Shown here: piece by piece, positions 7,393-11,467 of the stretch
Layout of the letters: each line of letters starts with the position of its first letter
Position numbering within the stretch: the stretch's first letter is position 1
Source: JBKBYG01 sp046313435
GTDB lineage: Bacteria > Pseudomonadota > Alphaproteobacteria > Rickettsiales > Arcanibacteraceae
Reading direction: 5' to 3'
Length of the DNA stretch: 11,467 nt
Assembly: GCA_046313435.1 (NCBI GenBank)
Contig: JBKBYG010000042.1
Span: forward strand, 1-11,467
Translations under genes and position numbers: made by a program
Notes under the pieces: generated by a model
What the model was told of the DNA's origin: nothing
The model's database searches: none
The model's input: only the letters and a program-made list of their open reading frames with translations

Positions 7393-8207
7393 AATAACGT
7401 TTTATCCATTTCTATATTTTGATGTGAAAGCCATTTTTCACATATCTTTAAAAAATTATTTTCGATATTTTGATTTTTATATAGCTCATTAATTATCATT
7501 ACTCTTATTGCTGCTTTTTGATTACTGCAAAACTGTATATGTACATAGCCTATAACTTCATTAGATTCGTATAACACTAAATGTACATGATCTTTATGCT
7601 CAAATGTCGATTCGTAAGGATCGTCCATTTTCAGTTCATTATGAAAGTATTCTTGTCTAAATTCTTTTACTGTTTTCCATTCATAAGGTGTTAGAGCTTT
7701 AACAACTCTCATTCCATTAAATCCAGTCTTTAAATCAATAGCAGCAACAAATATATCTTTTGCAAAACAGTAATTTAAAAGATCATTTGGATATTTTAAA
7801 GCTAGATCTTTTTTTAGTTTCGCGTAAGCTTCTCTATCTTCATTATTTATTCTCATCCAATCGCGAAATTTTAAATATCTCTCAATATCATCAGTACCTT
7901 TATCATATACATGTATATTAAACCCTTGTTTTTGAAAAAAACGTCGAAATAACATACCCGCTTCGCCTTTTACTTCATAACCAAGTGCAAGCATATTGTC
8001 ATTTGCTTTATCTACTTCTAAGATATTATTAACAACAGGAATTATGTCAATAATGGGCTTAGAAGGCATTTCTGGAATAGAAGTAGAACCAATATGATGA
8101 ATATTAATACAATTTTCTCCAAGAGCTTGTTTAATCATTATCGCTTCTGCAGTAAAAACCTTAGGCCAGTTAGAATCATAAGGGAGTATTTCGATAATAT
8201 TTTTTAT
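7389..8207 (-). CDS. GrpB family protein fused to a degenerate GNAT domain
   Basis: The N-terminal part (about 1-160) is a GrpB/UPF0157 domain, a family related to nucleotidyltransferases. It shows ILPYDSNWP (7-15), HHIGST (37-42), KPIIDI (50-55) and FRDWMR further on. The C-terminal part (about 166-272) resembles the first half of a GNAT acetyltransferase. Where a Q/R-x-x-G-x-G/A pyrophosphate loop is expected, it has K-N-Q-N-I-E-N-N, and the protein ends soon after, so this domain is likely inactive. The first ATG (8138) would remove the conserved PYDSNWP block. The frame is open back to a TGA at 8217-8219 with no ATG, GTG or TTG, so I place the start at an ATA (8205-8207), seven bases after a GAGG; ATT at 8196-8198 is an alternative. 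The gene sits between the APH-like and GNAT genes. Biochemical function is unknown. Confidence 0.8.
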   Translation of the reverse strand: MKNIIEILPYDSNWPKVFTAEAIMIKQALGENCINIHHIGSTSIPEMPSKPIIDIIPVVNNILEVDKANDNMLALGYEVKGEAGMLFRRFFQKQGFNIHVYDKGTDDIERYLKFRDWMRINNEDREAYAKLKKDLALKYPNDLLNYCFAKDIFVAAIDLKTGFNGMRVVKALTPYEWKTVKEFRQEYFHNELKMDDPYESTFEHKDHVHLVLYESNEVIGYVHIQFCSNQKAAIRVMIINELYKNQNIENNFLKICEKWLSHQNIEMDKTLL

Positions 8208-8211
8208 AAAA

Positions 8212-9177
8212 CTACCTCAATTGTTGTATTAAATATTCAATTAATTCTTTCAAATCTTTACATCTATTTGGATGTTGGTTTAGAGAAGATCTGGTCAAAA
8301 GCTCCAAAAGCGAAATTAAATTTATCAAATTTACTGCCGTTTGCCAATTATCTTCTAAGATTAAGCCTCCTTCTTTTAATCCTAACATGAATGATTCAGT
8401 AAATGTAGAAGGTAACTTGTGAGCGTATCTTACCATATTTGCTATATCAACAAGACTGGAGCCTGAAAAAGCAAATTCCCAATCTAATATCGCTGAAACT
8501 TTCCATTTATCTTCTTTTTCTTCAACTAATATATTTGCAGGATCATAATCACCATGTACTAAATTATGCTCAGGTTCCTCAGGCAAAACATTGCAATATC
8601 TGTTTAAACAATCATTTACATGAACAATATTTCTTTCTGAAATAACAGCTTGAACTATTTTGTTATTAAGGCAATTTCTTGCAAATTCAATATATTCATT
8701 TTTAGATATTTTTTGTTTAATCTTTAAATCTTGACCAAAAAATCCTGCGTGCAGAAATTGATATTTTTTAATGTTAGCGAGTATTAGACCAACCTCTCTC
8801 ATTACTGGCTTTATGTCTTCATTAGGATGATTAAGTATTAAATCCCGAAGAGTAATACCTTCCATATATTCGATAATAGAAAACTGATAATTTTCTATTT
8901 TGCTAATGTAATATATTTCAGGAATTGGAATAGTAGATTTAATTAAAGCAGCAAGTTTCTGTTCACGGTAACAAGCATCCTTATCACGTAAATATACACG
9001 TAAAATATATATTGAACCATCTACAATAATTTTAGAATTTAGATTTGCACAGCCTCCTGAGATAATTTGACATGAGATTAAATTTCCTCTAGGGAAAAAT
9101 TGGGCAATCATTTCCTTTAAAATATTTTGATCAAGCTTTAATAATTGATCAGTCTTTTCCCAGTCACTTTTAAACAT
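8212..9177 (-). CDS. APH-family (aminoglycoside phosphotransferase-like) kinase
   Basis: The 321-residue protein has the two-lobed APH/choline kinase fold. The N-lobe shows a glycine-rich loop around SGGCANLN (39-46) and an ILRVY strand with Arg60 where many members use Lys or Arg, followed by a REQK segment with Glu72. The linker FSIIEYMEG (99-107) resembles the hinge. The catalytic loop is HGDYDPAN (208-215), with Asp210 and Asn215, and the metal-binding motif is LDWEF (231-235), with Asp232. The active site looks complete. Members phosphorylate aminoglycosides, macrolides, choline, homoserine or other small molecules; the substrate cannot be told from sequence. The start codon overlaps the end of the upstream CPT-like gene by 8 bases, suggesting coupled translation. 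Confidence 0.9.
   Translation of the reverse strand: MFKSDWEKTDQLLKLDQNILKEMIAQFFPRGNLISCQIISGGCANLNSKIIVDGSIYILRVYLRDKDACYREQKLAALIKSTIPIPEIYYISKIENYQFSIIEYMEGITLRDLILNHPNEDIKPVMREVGLILANIKKYQFLHAGFFGQDLKIKQKISKNEYIEFARNCLNNKIVQAVISERNIVHVNDCLNRYCNVLPEEPEHNLVHGDYDPANILVEEKEDKWKVSAILDWEFAFSGSSLVDIANMVRYAHKLPSTFTESFMLGLKEGGLILEDNWQTAVNLINLISLLELLTRSSLNQHPNRCKDLKELIEYLIQQLR
8215..8218 (-). promoter_or_regulatory. Shine-Dalgarno for the GrpB gene's non-ATG start
   Basis: On the minus strand GAGG is followed by seven bases and then ATA in the GrpB frame. The site overlaps the in-frame upstream TGA and lies just before the TAG stop of the APH-like gene. A ribosome ending there could restart a few bases downstream. 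The spacing is ideal, but the initiation codon would be rare. Confidence 0.5.
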
Positions 9178-9769
9178 TAGACTTAAAGCCCTTAGGATTA
9201 GGTATTTTTTTAGTAAATTCTAATATTGATTTTGCACAATTAAAACATGAATTATGAGTTGTATCGACTGTCAGATCATATGGACGAAAACCCTCATGAA
9301 CCTTATTTACTTGTTCGCGAGATAATCCTGTTAAACGATCTCCTCTAAGATACTCTCGCTCTTCTAAAGCTTCTAAACTACATTTAACCCCTACAAAATA
9401 CACAACATGATTTTGTAATAGCCTCATATAGAGTTTTAATTGATCATCTCCAAACAATATTTCATCTATAATGATATTGAAATTATCGTCAGCCATGGTT
9501 TTTATAACCTTTGGGATGATATTATTTACTTTAGCGCCGAAATTACCTGTATTTACTCTTGTAACAGTTTTTCCTTCTGAGTCTTGGCTAGTAACAAATG
9601 AAAACCCTTCTTTTGCTTTTGCACCTGATCCTACATATTTCCAAGGCATCATATTATAGAAAACGTCAAATCCAATTGTAAGATAAGGCTCGTCTGCTAA
9701 TTCTTGAATTGCTTTAGCAATTGAAGATTTACCTGCGGATCCCGCTCCGTTTAAAAATATTATTGTCAT
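9170..9769 (-). CDS. CPT-like P-loop phosphotransferase, first copy
   Basis: This 199-residue protein is a good match to the chloramphenicol phosphotransferase-like family. It has Walker A GAGSAGKSS (8-16), Asp35 in GFDVF at the proposed catalytic aspartate position, the strand-helix YFVGVKCSLEALEEREYLRGDR region (shown in part; family-typical, with the lid arginines), then REQ..KVHEG and YDLTVDT near the end. In Streptomyces venezuelae the founding enzyme phosphorylates the C-3 hydroxyl of chloramphenicol for self-protection; most homologues are uncharacterised. It keeps the RGDR motif that the second copy (5247-5780) has changed to RANR, so it is the more typical of the pair. The start is 17 bases after the mrdA stop, with only a weak AAGA ribosome binding site, and its 3' end overlaps the APH-like gene. 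Confidence 0.88.
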   Translation of the reverse strand: MTIIFLNGAGSAGKSSIAKAIQELADEPYLTIGFDVFYNMMPWKYVGSGAKAKEGFSFVTSQDSEGKTVTRVNTGNFGAKVNNIIPKVIKTMADDNFNIIIDEILFGDDQLKLYMRLLQNHVVYFVGVKCSLEALEEREYLRGDRLTGLSREQVNKVHEGFRPYDLTVDTTHNSCFNCAKSILEFTKKIPNPKGFKSNV

Positions 9770-9786
9770 ATTTTATCTTAATTTAA

Positions 9787-11466
9787 TTAGAGTAATTCCA
9801 TCATTACATCCCTTGCTATCGGAGCAGCGTTTCCTCCTCCACTGCCTGAATGTTCAATAACAACAGAACAAGCATATTTCGGATTATTAACTGGCCCATA
9901 ACACACAAAACTTCCATGATTTCTATTTACATATGATGTTGAAGCCTTATTTAAATCATCACTAAAACTCTTTTTAGATATAACTTGTGATGTACCAGTT
10001 TTACCTGCAAATCTTTTATTATATTCCTCAATTCTACTATTATAGCCGCTTCCTCCAGGCTGATTAACAACATCTTCCATTGCTTTCCTAATAATATTAA
10101 GATTTTTTAAATTAATAGGCAAATCGTGAAATTGAACATTTTCATTTAAAATTAAGGAAGGAGTTATAAGCTTTCCCGAAGCAATTCTTGCAGCCATTAC
10201 CGCTAGTTGTATTGGCGTAGCAAGGACATATCCTTGACCTATTGCTGCGTTTAAAGTGTCACCTAATAACCAATCTTTTTTCAATTTTTGACGCTTCCAT
10301 TTTTTGTTTGGTACAAATCCTGGAACTTCGCCTGGTAAATCAATATTTGTTTTTTTACCCAAATTAAATTTTTCAGCAATTAAGGCTATTTTTTCAATTC
10401 CAATTTTTGTTGATAGATTATAAAAATAACAATTGCACGAACAAGCAATAGCTTGGATAAGGTTTAAATGACCATGGCCTCCTTCCTTCCAACAATGAAA
10501 TTTTCTTTCTCCAAGCATTACATAACCTGGACAATAAAACTCTAAATCTGAACTAATATTATCTTCGAGGGCAGCAAGCGCTACAATCAGTTTAAAAGTT
10601 GAACCAGGCGGATATTGTGTTGAAATACTCTTGTTAATAAGGGGTAGATATGGATTACTATTTAATTCTTTCCAATAGTCTGTACTAATACCTTTATTAA
10701 ATTCGTTATTGTCAAAACTAGGGGTAGAGCATAGAGCCAGAAGATTTCCATTATTAACATCTATCACAACTACAGAAGCAGATTTATTTTTTACTAATGT
10801 AACTATTTTATTTTGTAATTCCGCATCAATAGATAATGTTATTTTAGTACCATTTTTTGGTTCTTCTACCGAAAGTTCCCTAACAATATATCCGTGTGCA
10901 TTAACTTCCATTTTTTTAAAACCAACTTGCCCAGATAAATATTTATCATAAATTTTCTCAATACCATTTTTTCCAATTTTAATATCCGGATGGTAATACA
11001 AGTTTTTTTCTTTATTATTTTCTGAAGGACTTGCTAAGTAACCTATAATATGTGCACAGTTAGCGCCATATGGGTAGTATCTTATTTGTCCCACTTCAAT
11101 TGTTACCCCTGGAAGGTCAAATAAATTAGTTTCGATTTGCACTAATTCGTCCCAATTTAAATTATTATATATAACTAATTTCGGTAAGGATTTTTGTTGA
11201 ACAATTTTTTTATTAATAGACTCGATTTCTTGTTCAGAAAAATTTAATATTTGTACAATTTTTTGAATAATTGTCTTTATGTCTTTAGCTTCTTGCTTAT
11301 CTAAGAGGACTTTATATGTATTTTGATTTACAGCAAGAGTTCTTTCATTTCTATCGAAAATTTCTCCTCTGTAGGGAGCTAATAAATTTAATTTAATTCT
11401 ATTATTTTCAGATAAAGTTTTATAATCGTCAGACCTAATAATTTGTAAATAATATAATCTTCCTGT
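9787..11466 (-). CDS. mrdA: Penicillin-binding protein 2 (peptidoglycan DD-transpeptidase), 5' end outside the window
   Basis: PBP2 cross-links peptidoglycan during lateral wall growth, in the periplasm, with RodA. The frame is open to the right edge, giving 559 visible residues; the GTG at 11142 is internal. The first visible residues (GRLYYLQIIRSDDYKTLSE) are the segment just after the usual N-terminal membrane helix, so only about 30-40 residues should be missing. LAPYRGEIFDRNE and the following region form the pedestal (dimerisation) domain. The transpeptidase domain carries S-T-F-K (Ser289 catalytic, visible numbering), S-C-N (343-345) and K-T-G-T (489-492), all intact. Cys residues around the S-C-N motif are unusually dense (CSCNC). 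The protein ends shortly after the expected last helix. It heads the visible - strand gene run, with the next start 17 bases downstream. Its identity as PBP2 and not FtsI rests on the N-terminal pattern and the P-P-G-S-T-F-K context. Confidence 0.95.
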   Translation of the reverse strand, partial: TGRLYYLQIIRSDDYKTLSENNRIKLNLLAPYRGEIFDRNERTLAVNQNTYKVLLDKQEAKDIKTIIQKIVQILNFSEQEIESINKKIVQQKSLPKLVIYNNLNWDELVQIETNLFDLPGVTIEVGQIRYYPYGANCAHIIGYLASPSENNKEKNLYYHPDIKIGKNGIEKIYDKYLSGQVGFKKMEVNAHGYIVRELSVEEPKNGTKITLSIDAELQNKIVTLVKNKSASVVVIDVNNGNLLALCSTPSFDNNEFNKGISTDYWKELNSNPYLPLINKSISTQYPPGSTFKLIVALAALEDNISSDLEFYCPGYVMLGERKFHCWKEGGHGHLNLIQAIACSCNCYFYNLSTKIGIEKIALIAEKFNLGKKTNIDLPGEVPGFVPNKKWKRQKLKKDWLLGDTLNAAIGQGYVLATPIQLAVMAARIASGKLITPSLILNENVQFHDLPINLKNLNIIRKAMEDVVNQPGGSGYNSRIEEYNKRFAGKTGTSQVISKKSFSDDLNKASTSYVNRNHGSFVCYGPVNNPKYACSVVIEHSGSGGGNAAPIARDVMMELL

Positions 11467-11467
11467 A

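Noticed and set aside
8094..8645. Plus-strand open frames opposite the APH-like and GrpB genes
   Set aside because: They lie antisense to well-supported conserved domains, lack ribosome binding sites and encode low-complexity Leu-rich peptides; they are shadows.
11140..11142. GTG as start codon of the PBP2 gene
   Set aside because: The 108 codons upstream in the same frame encode the conserved PBP2 N-terminal part, so the gene runs off the right edge.

Overview
The window is strongly AT-rich and gene-dense. It carries three genes on the + strand (left) and a packed run of seven genes on the - strand (right), with no intergenic gap over 100 bases. AT richness, a large ankyrin-repeat protein, a solitary type IV pilin-like protein of the LPGDFP type and a PBP2 (mrdA) gene together suggest an intracellular or amoeba/protist-associated alphaproteobacterium. 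Rickettsiales-like is my best guess; Holosporales or Legionellales-type hosts are alternatives. This is inference from gene content, not a phylogenetic result.

Left part (1-5202, + strand). A gene open at the left edge encodes an ankyrin protein of at least 946 residues. It has an unrecognised N-terminal region, about 14 ankyrin repeats in a regular 33-residue register, and a roughly 300-residue C-terminal region with several hydrophobic stretches. It looks like a candidate host-interaction effector. Next come a complete SelO pseudokinase-fold AMPylase with every known catalytic residue, and a type IV pilin-like protein with a class III leader. The pilin gene converges on the - strand genes across a 44-base gap.

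Right part (5247-11466, - strand). Reading in transcription order: mrdA (PBP2, running off the right edge), a chloramphenicol-phosphotransferase-like P-loop kinase, an APH-family kinase, a GrpB protein fused to a decayed GNAT domain, an SSAT-type GNAT acetyltransferase, a membrane-anchored or lipoprotein-like protein tentatively of DUF218/YdcF type, and a second CPT-like P-loop kinase. Gaps are -8 to 28 bases, with three overlaps, so one transcript with translational coupling is likely.

The operon joins a cell-wall transpeptidase (the beta-lactam target) to folds from the same groups as phosphotransferase, acetyltransferase and nucleotidyltransferase drug-modifying enzymes. No substrate can be read from the sequence, so a resistance or small-molecule-modification role is only a hypothesis.

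Three gene boundaries need care. The ankyrin and mrdA frames both extend unbroken to the window edges beyond the first in-window TTG/GTG. The conserved GrpB N-terminus lies upstream of its first ATG and seems to require a non-canonical start, probably ATA, which has a good ribosome binding site.
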